Counted from the first letter of the stretch, positions 8,830 through 18,902 are shown. The stretch: DNA of 62,128 nt from Microcoleus sp. FACHB-831 (GCF_014695585.1 NZ_JACJON010000011.1:1-62128), one strand, 5' to 3'. Numbers and translations: made by a program. Notes: generated by a model not told the origin, from the letters alone.

Positions 8830-11156
8830 AGGAACCATTTACTTGCACGAAGTTTTATATTGAGCATGGCAGGGGACCATCCGCGAACATTCTTGAGACG
8901 GGCAAGTAGCCCCGCAATTAGTTCGGAGTAATAGATAGTTACGGGATCAGATGCGGGAAATACCGATTTCCAGGACAGAGAGGTAAATTTTAGTACTTGT
9001 TCGCTGAGGTAAGTTAGGTCGTAGTAAGTTGATTGAGGATGGAGATGAATGAGTAACGGTGTTGGCAAGGGTGTACTGGGTCGCTTAATTAGCCTTGGGC
9101 TATTTGTACTGAGTAGGCGAGTATAACGTCCGAGTTGCAGAATCGTACCTCGTTCTGGAGCGTAGATTCCCTTGCGAACGCCATTTTTTACAACAATGCC
9201 CTGTTGAGATTTATCCAATACCGTAAATGGATGGTCATGCGAGACAGTTAAAAAAGCAAACTCAATATTTTGTTCGCTACCAACCTTAGCAACACACTGA
9301 GCAATAATTTCTGCAATATCGACATTTTTTAGTGGTCTTGCTGCATGGAACACCAAGCGTATGGTGTCACCTGGTCGCCAATTATTCTGATTTTTAATAT
9401 CCTGCAAAATTGAGAGAGTAGAGTTCTTCAGTACATTTGGATACTCAGCGTAACTACACTCTTTGGAAAGATTTCCTAGTAGATAATTACCATCGGCTCG
9501 AAATACTGTAGTAATGCCCACAAACCTCTGCCGTTCTGTAAAACGGCTTCCTGATAACTCACATGTTCCAACACCAATAACGAGTTCGTCAGTGATAGTC
9601 TGATCGTGATCGACAGTCCAAGGTGTTCCATTCATTTTGGCATAGAGCGCAACTGTAAGGTTTTGCAAAATATATTGCAGATCCTTATGTGGTTGGTTGA
9701 GCTTCGATAATCGAATGTTTTGGGCTGGAATACCTGCCATTAAGAGAAGTGCTTTAGAGTTAAGATAGGGATTTGCGGATTCTGGTAGTTGTGCCTGATT
9801 ATCAAGAATTACCACAATTGCAGCATCAGGCATAACCTCTCGGCTAGCTAAAGTCTGCTCAATTGCTTCCCTATAGATATCGGCTGGTGGCTTGTGTTTA
9901 TTCTTAAACCAAGGAACGGATTGTAAGGTAAATTTAGGATTAACAAGACCGAATATTTTTGCAAATCCGCCAGTATACTTGGATGTTTCATTCCACTCTA
10001 AATTGTTATATTCATCCATCTCTTTCTTCTTAATGCTGATACCGTCACGTAATGCCCGGAGAAAGTTTTCCACCGCACCTTGTTCCGTATCCGGAAAGAA
10101 GACGATTACTTCTGGAGTCTTTTTAGAAAAATTTTCACGGCTGAAAGGCCCATATTTATCGATACCAAGCCAAGCGTAAGGCGACCTTTTAGTCCGTGCA
10201 GCATCAAAACAGTATTCAATTCGAGAAGCAGTGACTACAGACTGATATTCATTAGTATTAATAGCTTCAATGCGATCACCAATCATCCCCTGTAAATCTG
10301 GTGCGATCTGGAGGGGAAATTTCTTGACCAGAAACGTCTGCATCTCAGTGAGTGTGGTATCGAGAGCAGGCCCAATCAATAACTGGCTTTCTTGGTCAGT
10401 ACGTGCGGCCTCAAAATCTTCGTACTGCTCGCCAAGTATTGCTTTTAAGCAACGACTAAATGAAGCTTTGGAACCTTCTAGCCAGACTTCTTCCTCAGCA
10501 ATAGAATCTACTCGGTCAAAAGATTCAGAAAGATAAACGATTTGTTGTGAAAGACGATCAACGCGACCAACTAAGCGTCGTTGCCTAGGAGCAGGACAAC
10601 GACGAACAACATACAAATCTTGAAGATCAACGCCCTCATTTTGAAGTGTGCTTAAGGATGTCTGAATTTGCCAATTAGTTTTGAGGCGAAGAAACAGTCC
10701 TATCCCAGATTTATCGTCCTGTAGTTCAACGATCTTAGGTTCGAGAATGTATTTGGGGAAGATTTTGAAGCTGGAAATAATGTCGGGTAAATTTTTGATA
10801 GTGCTAATAACTGCACTGATGAGTTCTTTTCTTTGAGCAAGGAAAGTGAAGGGTCTCCGCTTTAGCGGGTCATAGCTTGAAAAGATACCTGGCAACAAGT
10901 CACTAATACGACTGGTTAAAAGTTGTAAATGCTCATGCTCATTACAGTTTAGATCCTCCGGTTGACCGAAGGGCTTCTGGGGCGTGATGACCCTAGGAAT
11001 TCCGTAAAGTTTGCCCTGTCGCCAGTGAAGAAACCACTCATCTCCCAGTGCTTGTCGGAGCGGTTCTACCTCCTGGTTATTCGGGATAGCTTGTACATGG
11101 GCTTTGAGGCTTTGAGCAGAGAGATCGACCTTGAAGCCGTTGAGGAAAATAGACAT
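8826..11156 (-). CDS. Long prokaryotic Argonaute, PIWI site probably inactive
   Basis: A roughly 776-aa protein (from the ATG at 11156; a TTG start at 11180 adds 8 residues). The C-terminal half matches MID-PIWI: YLNSKALLLMAGIPAQNI resembles the 5'-guide binding pocket, and the PIWI core reads ELVIGVGTCELSG, RFVGITTVFRADGNYLLGN, IRLVFHAARPLKN and IYAPERG, ending in the hydrophobic C-terminus KWFL. In active enzymes the first strand carries an Asp (I-G-x-D); here it is I-G-V-G, near residue 537 of the longer form, so cleavage is unlikely. The N-terminal part (GIDKYGPF and upstream) fits the linker and PAZ-like region of long Argonautes. The downstream gene overlaps by 4 bases. Inactive long-B Argonautes usually use guides to trigger a separate effector. 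Confidence is high for Argonaute, moderate for subclass. Confidence 0.88.
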   Translation of the reverse strand: MSIFLNGFKVDLSAQSLKAHVQAIPNNQEVEPLRQALGDEWFLHWRQGKLYGIPRVITPQKPFGQPEDLNCNEHEHLQLLTSRISDLLPGIFSSYDPLKRRPFTFLAQRKELISAVISTIKNLPDIISSFKIFPKYILEPKIVELQDDKSGIGLFLRLKTNWQIQTSLSTLQNEGVDLQDLYVVRRCPAPRQRRLVGRVDRLSQQIVYLSESFDRVDSIAEEEVWLEGSKASFSRCLKAILGEQYEDFEAARTDQESQLLIGPALDTTLTEMQTFLVKKFPLQIAPDLQGMIGDRIEAINTNEYQSVVTASRIEYCFDAARTKRSPYAWLGIDKYGPFSRENFSKKTPEVIVFFPDTEQGAVENFLRALRDGISIKKKEMDEYNNLEWNETSKYTGGFAKIFGLVNPKFTLQSVPWFKNKHKPPADIYREAIEQTLASREVMPDAAIVVILDNQAQLPESANPYLNSKALLLMAGIPAQNIRLSKLNQPHKDLQYILQNLTVALYAKMNGTPWTVDHDQTITDELVIGVGTCELSGSRFTERQRFVGITTVFRADGNYLLGNLSKECSYAEYPNVLKNSTLSILQDIKNQNNWRPGDTIRLVFHAARPLKNVDIAEIIAQCVAKVGSEQNIEFAFLTVSHDHPFTVLDKSQQGIVVKNGVRKGIYAPERGTILQLGRYTRLLSTNSPRLIKRPSTPLPTPLLIHLHPQSTYYDLTYLSEQVLKFTSLSWKSVFPASDPVTIYYSELIAGLLARLKNVRGWSPAMLNIKLRASKWFL

Positions 11157-11326
11157 GGGGCGTCTTCTGGGGTAAGGCAAAAATCTGACCCTGAGTACCT
11201 ATAACTAGTAGGCGCTGAGATAAGTACATAAGTACTGGTAACTCAATAATTAGATTAGCGCGATCGCACTGATAAATGTAGAGGATGAACAGTAGGAGCG
11301 ATCGCTCTCTCTACTGAGTCATTCTT

Positions 11327-14287
11327 TTAAGTTTCAAACCCAAGGGAACTTAGCAACTCATTCCATCGCTCAACAGGCAAGCTGCCCCCAGATGCACTAT
11401 CATGTCCGTGACCGTAGCTTCCCTCTCCTGGCGACAAATCCACGCTTTTTAGGAAATCCAGCACATTTATTCCCGACGCGGTTCTCACGCTGAAGTTAAC
11501 GCGCCCAGAAATATATCCCTCATTGGCAACGATGACAATATACTTGGGCAACCTTGTACGCCAACTTTGGGCAATCAGTGGATGGATTTGACAAGGTGAG
11601 TTAACCCGCACCAAAGCAACATTTCCAGAAAAGACGGGTGCGGCTTTCTTGGCTTGTTCCATCGCTGCCTGTACTTCTTTGCGCGCCAGTCGTAGTTGTT
11701 CAACGTCTTCTGTGTTGGAATTGACGAGCGATCGCGGACTATCATGAGTCAGCAATGCTCTTACAGCTACTTCTGGATTGTACTGGGAAGCCCGCCGTGC
11801 TGCGTTAATTAGAGCAGATGCCTCTTTCAAATACTTGGCAGTGTACCGACTCTTTGCAACTGCCAGCATCTCAAACGGCGCTTTTTCACCTAAATCGCTA
11901 ACTGTACCAATTGCGGCAATCCAGTCTAAATCTGATACATCTGTTAGGGACGAACACAACTCCCAAACGAGTAGTGATGTATTGGGGATGGGTTCCCAGG
12001 TGTAAGCACTAATCAAAGTATCACCGGACGGAACCCCTTCTGGACGATGGTGATCGATAAAGCAGGTGGGAACGCCAGCAATCACGGGTTCCGATTGACT
12101 GCCTAAATCGAGAACGAATAAACTATCGGGTGCAGATGCGATCGCTCGTTCTCGGTTGGCAGGTGTCCAAGCATTGCGTTGGCGATCGGGTGCAACAATC
12201 TTCACGTTCTCAAACCCAGCGCGTGACAACGCCAACTGCAACACAACTCCCGCCGTCACCCCATCGGCATCCGAGTCGTGCAGCACGACGACAGACTTAT
12301 CGCGTTCGATACCATCCACAAACGCCCTAAATGCTTCACACGCCGCTTCAAGCGTTAGTGTCTGATGGATATCGTTTTCTAATTGAACAACATCAGATAC
12401 CTCATTGCCCCTCTTGTTAAGGGAGGTTGAGACGTTCTCCAATGGTGCGGCAGAATCAACAAATGCTTCCGCCACCTTCGTTACTGATTCAGAAGACAGC
12501 GTTTCAGCCAAACGGCGTACCGTCTCCAGCGTATCAATCTCTTCTGGAGGTTTATCATTTCGCACGCGCACAATGCGAGGAAACCGCAGTGCATAACCAC
12601 TATTGTGTCGCGAAGATGGTTGCACGCGATCGAACGTCACTTCCAGGACAATGCGCGGTTCCACGATACACACCTTACCATGCGCCAATTCTTGCAATGT
12701 ATGGGCGCGAAACCACTCGGAAAGTTCAGCTACTTCCGCATCCGTTAATCCTGAATATGCCTTACCGATATTTAACAGCGTTGGCTCGGTTTCGCTCTGG
12801 CGGACGGCAAAGGTATAGTCTGAGAGGAAACGATGCCGTTTGCCATTTCCCACCTCGGCGGCTGTGACAACAACATCCAGGGTTGCCATTGCACGTTTAA
12901 TTTTCAACCAATCGCGTCCCCTTCTACCGGGTTTGTAGGTTGAATTCAAATCTTTTACCATCAAGCCTTCATTTCCTCTTGCTCTCGCCGCGGTAAATTC
13001 TGCATCTAAGCCAGAAATATCGCTAACTTGTTGGGAAAGTCCGCAGCGTACTCTTTGAGTATCGAGGTGAATTGATTCAAGAAGACTTCGCCTTTTGGCA
13101 AAGGGTTCGTTAATCAGTATGCGTCCGAAAGCATACAAGACATCGTAAGCGATGAAGGCGACAGGAACAGCGGCAAGTAATTCGTATGAAACTTTCTTGC
13201 GTCCCAAGCGCTTTTGCAGTTCTTGAAAGGGGAGGATGCGTTCTCCTTGAATGGGGACAATCTCTCCATCTAAGATTAAATCGACTGCTTCATCGCTATC
13301 TTTTGAGGCTAGGTTGATAGCAGCAAGCGGTTCGATTAAATCGGGAAAAGTGGCGGTAATTTCATCGAGTGTTCGGGAGAAAATAGCAACACGCTTACCG
13401 TTGCAAACCGTGCCGTGGAGAATTGAGTTATCTTCGTTTAAGTAAGAGGCAATATGAATTTGGGCGCGAATTCCATCATATTTGTCTTCAACAGCGAATC
13501 CATCAGGCATTTGTTTGGCAACTTCCGTTAAATCATCGGCGGGGGTTGCCAACATAAATTTAATCGGGTGAAATAGCCGCATTTGGGCTTCGTCAAGTTT
13601 TCTGGTCCTTGCTAGTAAGGCAGTTTCGCCAATATCCCCAATTAGCATATTGACCCACTGTACCTTAGAGACATTTGTTTGAAAAAGACGGGCGATCGCA
13701 TCTTCAACGGCACCTTCTTTCAGTCCAATACGCAAATCGCCTGCCAACAGCTTGACCATATACTTGGCTTCTAGAGGTGTTGCCATTTTCAACAACTCTA
13801 TAACCAGTTCGGTTTTGCGTTTGGTTCCTGTTGTCGCTGCTAAGAGTTCGAGTTGGTTTGATAAGGAAGAAAGGGTGAGAATGGGTTGATGCTGTGAACG
13901 TTGGGGATTATTGGTAAATGCTTCCTCCGTTACGTCACCGGGGTCGCCAAGTTTTACTAATCGTTCTTGAAGGGCTGATTTTTCTTGTTCGCTTACGGCT
14001 GCGATCGCTGTTAGCAAAGCCGCTCCACCTATATTAATAGTACGCTGGTCTCGTAAGGGAAATATATAACCGGAAAAGTAGCGTGCAGCCAGCACTAAGT
14101 CGTTATCCGATAGTGAGGTGAAATAGCTACCCAGTAACGATGCTTTTGTCAAGCGCTTTGTTGTAGCTCCAACGTTCTCGGCTACGGAAGCAAAATCAAT
14201 GAACGCTCCAGGATTTAACTCTGGATTTTGATTAAAACTGGTTTCAGATTCGACGTTTTGGCGTGTAAATTGGGGGTTTTTCGTCAT
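11327..14287 (-). CDS. Fusion of ATP-dependent DNA ligase and DHH/RecJ-like phosphoesterase
   Basis: A 986-aa protein. Residues 1 to about 230 resemble the helical DNA-binding domain of archaeal-type ATP ligases. The adenylated lysine is Lys-269 in EDKYDGIR (motif I); YDVLY, EGLMVKDL and DWLKIKR (459-465) are later ligase motifs. The OB fold ends near 580 (GYALRFPRIVRVRNDK). After a linker, the DHH core begins: HDSDADG at 670-676, DLG near 728 and DHH at 745-747, with a DHHA1-like Gly/His-rich end (GSYGHGHDSASGGS). The start overlaps the stop of the glycosylase gene by ATGA, so the two are translationally coupled. Joining a nick-sealing enzyme to a 5'-exonuclease-like fold suggests an excision-repair module. 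Chromosomal cyanobacterial ligases are normally NAD-dependent, so this is accessory. Confidence 0.9.
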   Translation of the reverse strand: MTKNPQFTRQNVESETSFNQNPELNPGAFIDFASVAENVGATTKRLTKASLLGSYFTSLSDNDLVLAARYFSGYIFPLRDQRTINIGGAALLTAIAAVSEQEKSALQERLVKLGDPGDVTEEAFTNNPQRSQHQPILTLSSLSNQLELLAATTGTKRKTELVIELLKMATPLEAKYMVKLLAGDLRIGLKEGAVEDAIARLFQTNVSKVQWVNMLIGDIGETALLARTRKLDEAQMRLFHPIKFMLATPADDLTEVAKQMPDGFAVEDKYDGIRAQIHIASYLNEDNSILHGTVCNGKRVAIFSRTLDEITATFPDLIEPLAAINLASKDSDEAVDLILDGEIVPIQGERILPFQELQKRLGRKKVSYELLAAVPVAFIAYDVLYAFGRILINEPFAKRRSLLESIHLDTQRVRCGLSQQVSDISGLDAEFTAARARGNEGLMVKDLNSTYKPGRRGRDWLKIKRAMATLDVVVTAAEVGNGKRHRFLSDYTFAVRQSETEPTLLNIGKAYSGLTDAEVAELSEWFRAHTLQELAHGKVCIVEPRIVLEVTFDRVQPSSRHNSGYALRFPRIVRVRNDKPPEEIDTLETVRRLAETLSSESVTKVAEAFVDSAAPLENVSTSLNKRGNEVSDVVQLENDIHQTLTLEAACEAFRAFVDGIERDKSVVVLHDSDADGVTAGVVLQLALSRAGFENVKIVAPDRQRNAWTPANRERAIASAPDSLFVLDLGSQSEPVIAGVPTCFIDHHRPEGVPSGDTLISAYTWEPIPNTSLLVWELCSSLTDVSDLDWIAAIGTVSDLGEKAPFEMLAVAKSRYTAKYLKEASALINAARRASQYNPEVAVRALLTHDSPRSLVNSNTEDVEQLRLARKEVQAAMEQAKKAAPVFSGNVALVRVNSPCQIHPLIAQSWRTRLPKYIVIVANEGYISGRVNFSVRTASGINVLDFLKSVDLSPGEGSYGHGHDSASGGSLPVERWNELLSSLGFET

Positions 14288-15246
14288 GCCTGAACCTCAA
14301 TAATGTTCTCCCCTGTGGCAACAACTTTTCGCTTGCTTTTTGATTTTTTCAGCTCTACGTTTGTTCCCTGGCAGGTAGGGCAAAAGTAAATAATTCGGGT
14401 TTTCTCTCCTTCTTCATCGGATTGGGTAACTTGACGAAGTTGGCGGATTGTGCTGCCACATTCTAAACAAGGCAGGTTGGTGCGGCGAAAAACGTAGTGC
14501 CTTGTGCCGTACTCGCTTCCAGGCGTGTAGACGAGGGAGGGGTCATTTTGCAGACGTGTACGCGCTTCATCTGACACGGTGAAGCCGCTTGTAGTGTAAG
14601 CGCGTTGAGCCATTAAGGGAATTGAATGAATTAGGCGTTCTAGTTCCGATGCTGTCAAATCGGCAACTTTTCGCCACGGATCGAGGCGACAATCAAATAG
14701 AATTTCTGCTCTCAGGTAGTTACCAATCCCGGCGAGAATCTGTTGATCGAGTAGGACTGCACCAATGGTGCGATCGCTATTTTCAGATGTCAGCAGCTTT
14801 TGTAGGAACACAGGCGCATTGAAGGGCTTTTCGTCTGGATAGGGTAGGATATTTGTACCGAGACTGCGTAAGTTTTCGACGATTTCAAAGGGATTGCCCG
14901 TGCCTAAATCGAAAATTGGGGCGGAGTAGAGAATGGCACAGGCATCGGGTACGACAATACGCGATCGCTCGCGGCGATCTATTTCTTGGGGTGGATTATC
15001 TAAAACTGCCCAGCTTCCCCACATCATCAGGTGAGAGTGGAAGTAGTAACCACCTTCAATTAAGCCAACTAGGTGCTTGCCGTGCGAGAGGACTCGTTCG
15101 ATACGCTTGTTGAGTAAAACACCTGGATGCTCTTTTTCCCAAGATGAAGCGGCTTTTGTCCGTGCCTTGAGTGACACGATGGGTTTGCCCCCAAGTGCCT
15201 GATTTAAGGCATCGGCAAACTGTCTGACTTCTGGTCCTTCTGGCAT
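14284..15246 (-). CDS. Fpg/Nei-family DNA glycosylase
   Basis: A 320-aa enzyme beginning MPEGPEVRQFADAL; Pro-2 is the catalytic nucleophile after Met removal and Glu-3 the conserved acid. The H2TH region (QQILAGIGNYLRAEILF) and a C-terminal zinc finger (CLECG then CPTC) are intact. It removes oxidised bases and nicks the strand by beta,delta-elimination. The C-terminal extension (KKSKSKRKVV) is basic. It is the first gene of the operon with the ligase-DHH fusion, overlapping by 4 bases, which together would supply base removal, end trimming and sealing. Fpg and Nei specificity cannot be separated safely by eye. Confidence 0.92.
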   Translation of the reverse strand: MPEGPEVRQFADALNQALGGKPIVSLKARTKAASSWEKEHPGVLLNKRIERVLSHGKHLVGLIEGGYYFHSHLMMWGSWAVLDNPPQEIDRRERSRIVVPDACAILYSAPIFDLGTGNPFEIVENLRSLGTNILPYPDEKPFNAPVFLQKLLTSENSDRTIGAVLLDQQILAGIGNYLRAEILFDCRLDPWRKVADLTASELERLIHSIPLMAQRAYTTSGFTVSDEARTRLQNDPSLVYTPGSEYGTRHYVFRRTNLPCLECGSTIRQLRQVTQSDEEGEKTRIIYFCPTCQGTNVELKKSKSKRKVVATGENIIEVQA

Positions 15247-15390
15247 GACTGGTGAGCGTGTGTTACTTTTTTTACTTTAAGGATGTGACTCCTGAGTCCA
15301 CATCCTTCCTCATATAGAGGCTAGTAGATGACAGCGCGTTTGATTGAGTATGCTAGTCCGGGTTTATACAGAGAGATAGCGATCACCCTA

Positions 15391-17958
15391 TCACCCCAAT
15401 ATACCCTCACGCTTCCTCCTCTCAATCTCCGCTACTGGGAGCAATAACGTCTCCTCAATTGCCTCTCTTACTTCTGGATTGACTTTGCAATCATCATTTA
15501 AACAATTCACCAGCAGCTTATTAGTATCGTAGTAATGTTTTAGTTTTTCCTTCTGTTCTTCTCTGAACTGCCGATCATGCCCAACGTTGCGATGCTCAAT
15601 CATTACCTTTCTCAACTGCTCAGTCCAAGTTTGACCATTTGATTGCCACCAGTTCTCAAAATTATCCTGCCCTCTATCTATAGTAGGCAATTGTTCTTTT
15701 AGTTTTTTCAGTGATTCACGAAACTTCAGTTCAAAGATATGACTATAGGCGAACTCAAGGTTACTATCAAGAGCAGAATCAATAGCAAGATCATCAGCAC
15801 CCACAATTCCAAGATCGGTAGCAAAGTGAAGGTAAGGTGCAAGACCAGGCTCGATAGCGCAAGAAAGCTCAAATTCACTGGTAAGGCGATGATCAGAAAG
15901 TCCACGAAGACCGAAGTTGTTAGAAAATTCAGCTTTGACTTTGTGATAGAGAGGAAGAGCAAGACCGCTATTGTGAACCAAAGCAAGGTCAAAATAGAAA
16001 GCACGAATAGCTGCTAGTTTGCATAAGATGTCAGGATAGAGAGAGCTAAAACGAATTCGTTTTAGTCTTCCATCTGGGTTGTAACTATTTTTGACTGAAC
16101 CAGATTTTTGATTTACCCAGGTAAGGAAATGTTGCAATTCTGTGTCTGAACCTATGACTTCATCAACTCTCTGTTTAATTGATTGCAACAACTTATCTGT
16201 GCTACCGAGCTTGTCTTGAAAAAACTCTCGAATTAACGAGTGCAGTTGATACAAATCTTTGTCCTGAACCTGGAGTAAGTGTAAACTCTCTAATTCAACT
16301 CTGGCATCTTCCAGTTCTTCAAGCTCGGACTCGTTTGTTACACTTTTAATGAGTGACCAAGCTGTGTGGGTTGATGCACATAGGCTCAACGAATACCCTA
16401 ATCGTTGTGCCGATTCACTCAATTCTTCCCAACTTAGTTCAAAGGCAGCTGCGACACCTCGCTCAATTCTAATGGTTTGAGTGCGATCATTTTGATCAAC
16501 CTGCAAAGCTGGATGCCTCAGTCCCTTCCCCTCTAAGCGTTGCAACATTTCCATCAGCGTTACTCTGCGCTTCTTTATATATCGCCCGACTAAGTGTAGT
16601 GCCAGCGGTAAGTGCCCTAGCCTCGCACATAGTTCTGATGGCACATCCTCTTTAGTTGTGACATTACAAAAAATTTGTTCCGTCTTAACCCACTGCGCTA
16701 GCAATTCCAATGCCGCAACTTCTTTCAATTCATGCAGAGTCAGTGAAAACGGCAAATCATCAAATTTCCAGTGGGTAGTGATTAGTACTCTGAACCGCTC
16801 GTTCTGAGGCGGTAGGAAGGGTTCAATTTCTGTAAAATTATTGACATCATCCAGCAGCACTAGCACTCTTCCGGGTCGATTCCAGTATGTCCAACAGAAA
16901 CCAACTTGAGCAGACAAATCTTGCTGATATGGAACATCCAGCTGGAGGCGTGATTTCGCAAACTGAATAATTTTAAGACGTATATCCTCTTTTGCATGTA
17001 ACCAGCAGATACCGCCGGGATAGCTTCCTTTGTATTTCAGAGCATATTGCCGTGCTAGTTCTGTTTTACCCACACCTCGCATACCGATGATCGCAGACAT
17101 TGCTCCATCCTCTTGAAGCTGCCGATGTAAGGTTTCTAATTCTTCCTCTCGACTCACAAACTGTCTTATTGCACTATGAGGTAAGTTTTCAGGAACGTCT
17201 GCAAGCTTTATGAGGGGTATTATCCAATCCAGAAATTTATTTCGCTTAAATTTCTTGGCGTCTAAATTAATTTCCCAGTTTGCTTCACCTGCCTCCTTAA
17301 CCTTATAAAGTATCTTTTCATAAATTTCAGTCCATTGTTTAGCGGATAGAAAAACGCCAATACATTCACCAAAAGCCCTGATATTTGATAAATTTTTCTC
17401 CCTGATAGCCTCCTCTGAGTACCGAACATCCCATTCAGTTCGTGATAGCCCCGATGATGTATCACTTCCAATAGGTGATTTGTAGTTAGGTAATTTCTCA
17501 GAAACTTGCTGACACAAATGGGTAAATTTATTGTTAGGAGCAGTTCTGACAGGCGAATTGAGGGGAAGAGTTAGAACTTTTAGCTCGTTGTTAACATCAC
17601 GGCAAGTCACTATTCGGAATCGACAAGGTTCTGCTCCTCGCTCATTGGCAAATAACTTTTCTAGGATTGAGGTTCCGGGATTTTTCTGATCTCGCTCACA
17701 TAGCTTTGCAACTGACCAGAGTTGATCGAGTTTATTGCTCTTGACTTGAACAAACTCAAATTCTTCCTGACCTGCCTGATTACGAACTATAGTGATGTCA
17801 TCCAAGAGTTCACACCAAACTTCTAGGATGCCTGCATTTAGGAGCATATCAATGCAGTACCCTGCTGCTACATGATCCTGAAAGGTAAAACCTTGGCGTG
17901 CCCTTTCACCTCCACTTTCGACTGGCGATATGTTCCGATAAGAGGGTCGGGGTAGCAT
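15391..17958 (-). CDS. STAND NTPase with N-terminal Cap4/DUF4297-like nuclease
   Basis: An 855-aa protein. Residues 20-80 read RARQGFTFQDHVAAGYCID, WCELLDDITI and FEFVQVKSN, the pattern of the Cap4/DUF4297 restriction-endonuclease fold (D...Q-x-K). Residues from about 265 carry NB-ARC features: FVSREEE, Walker A GMRGVGKTE, Walker B RVLVLLDDVNN and GHLPLALHLVGRY. The C-terminal 300 residues are helical and probably sense the trigger. In known NLR-like immune proteins, ligand binding to the C-terminus drives oligomerisation and activates the N-terminal nuclease to destroy DNA. It is monocistronic, with no ribosome-binding site that settles the start. The trigger is unknown. Confidence 0.85.
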   Translation of the reverse strand: MLPRPSYRNISPVESGGERARQGFTFQDHVAAGYCIDMLLNAGILEVWCELLDDITIVRNQAGQEEFEFVQVKSNKLDQLWSVAKLCERDQKNPGTSILEKLFANERGAEPCRFRIVTCRDVNNELKVLTLPLNSPVRTAPNNKFTHLCQQVSEKLPNYKSPIGSDTSSGLSRTEWDVRYSEEAIREKNLSNIRAFGECIGVFLSAKQWTEIYEKILYKVKEAGEANWEINLDAKKFKRNKFLDWIIPLIKLADVPENLPHSAIRQFVSREEELETLHRQLQEDGAMSAIIGMRGVGKTELARQYALKYKGSYPGGICWLHAKEDIRLKIIQFAKSRLQLDVPYQQDLSAQVGFCWTYWNRPGRVLVLLDDVNNFTEIEPFLPPQNERFRVLITTHWKFDDLPFSLTLHELKEVAALELLAQWVKTEQIFCNVTTKEDVPSELCARLGHLPLALHLVGRYIKKRRVTLMEMLQRLEGKGLRHPALQVDQNDRTQTIRIERGVAAAFELSWEELSESAQRLGYSLSLCASTHTAWSLIKSVTNESELEELEDARVELESLHLLQVQDKDLYQLHSLIREFFQDKLGSTDKLLQSIKQRVDEVIGSDTELQHFLTWVNQKSGSVKNSYNPDGRLKRIRFSSLYPDILCKLAAIRAFYFDLALVHNSGLALPLYHKVKAEFSNNFGLRGLSDHRLTSEFELSCAIEPGLAPYLHFATDLGIVGADDLAIDSALDSNLEFAYSHIFELKFRESLKKLKEQLPTIDRGQDNFENWWQSNGQTWTEQLRKVMIEHRNVGHDRQFREEQKEKLKHYYDTNKLLVNCLNDDCKVNPEVREAIEETLLLPVAEIERRKREGILG

Positions 17959-18098
17959 TGGGGACAGTTTGTGCTGTGAACAAAGTTCTATTCAGAGATC
18001 AGTTTAGCGTTCTACAGGAATTCAGGAGAGTATGGATGAACGCTTGCCCCCGTGAAAAACTGCCAGACTTAGAATAGGATGAATTTCTGAGGTTCCCT

Positions 18099-18719
18099 GT
18101 GAAGCTAGAGAACATACTATTACCCGTAGGAATCCTGGCAGTAGTTGCGATCGCATTTTTCGCCTACAGTGCTACTGCTGCTCCCTTGCCAGAAGGATTT
18201 CCCTCTCCAACACCAGAAGGGCAAATTGAAGTCAAACAATATCCGGCATACCGTTCTGCCACAGTTCGCTATTCAGGAGAACTCTCAATGGCAGCCAATA
18301 GAGCGTTTGACCCTCTCTATCGCCACATCAGCTCTAACAATATCTCCATGACAGCTCCGGTAGAAACCCGTTATCCAGTTAGCACCCTGGAAGCCAGTGA
18401 GATAGGCGCACCCAATGAACGAGGTGAAGCGCTTGTTTCATTCCTCTATCGCAGCACTGACATCTACCCCTCTGAGATTGCACAAAACATTCAGGTAGAA
18501 GATATCGCACCCATGACAGTCGTCAGCCTTGGGCTAAAAGGCAGTTACGATTACGTAAGCTACCAAAAGAACATAGAGCGATTACGGGAGTGGTTAGCAC
18601 AGCACCCGGACTGGGCTGTCGTCGGTTCACCTCGCCGCTTCTTCTACGATGCTCCCTATGTCCCCGAATCTGCCAAGCGCAGTGAAATTCAAATTCCGAT
18701 TCGTCGGGTAGATGGCTAG
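18099..18719 (+). CDS. SOUL-family heme-binding protein, membrane-anchored
   Basis: A 206-aa protein with a GTG start, an N-terminal hydrophobic segment (residues 7-27) serving as a signal or anchor, then a SOUL domain (YPAYRSATVRYSG, ISMTAPVETRYP, FLYRSTDIYPSEIAQNIQ). SOUL proteins bind heme or tetrapyrroles; MTAPVE is their most conserved stretch. Probably exported or facing the periplasm. It stands alone between a divergent STAND gene and a recombinase. Plasmid location is unexplained. Confidence 0.88.
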   Translation: MKLENILLPVGILAVVAIAFFAYSATAAPLPEGFPSPTPEGQIEVKQYPAYRSATVRYSGELSMAANRAFDPLYRHISSNNISMTAPVETRYPVSTLEASEIGAPNERGEALVSFLYRSTDIYPSEIAQNIQVEDIAPMTVVSLGLKGSYDYVSYQKNIERLREWLAQHPDWAVVGSPRRFFYDAPYVPESAKRSEIQIPIRRVDG

Positions 18720-18902
18720 CGAAAAGCAACGCCCTCATAGTGTTCCACTGTTCGATCGCGTAATTCATCGACACAAAAAGCCGCAGCCGCACTTTGATTC
18801 CATCAGAAAGATGGAGCAGCTTTCTCAGTTTACTTTTTTTGAGACTTAAGCATGTGGTAGAGTGAATGCAACCAAAGACCTTGTTTATTTGCATAGGAAG
18901 GA

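Noticed and set aside
12427-12867. Plus-strand 146-aa frame opposite the ligase-DHH gene
   Set aside because: No motif; the minus-strand frame carries clear ligase motifs through the same region.
15726-16017. Opposed open frames inside the STAND gene
   Set aside because: Both are repetitive by-products of the codon pattern in the helical C-terminal region of the STAND protein.
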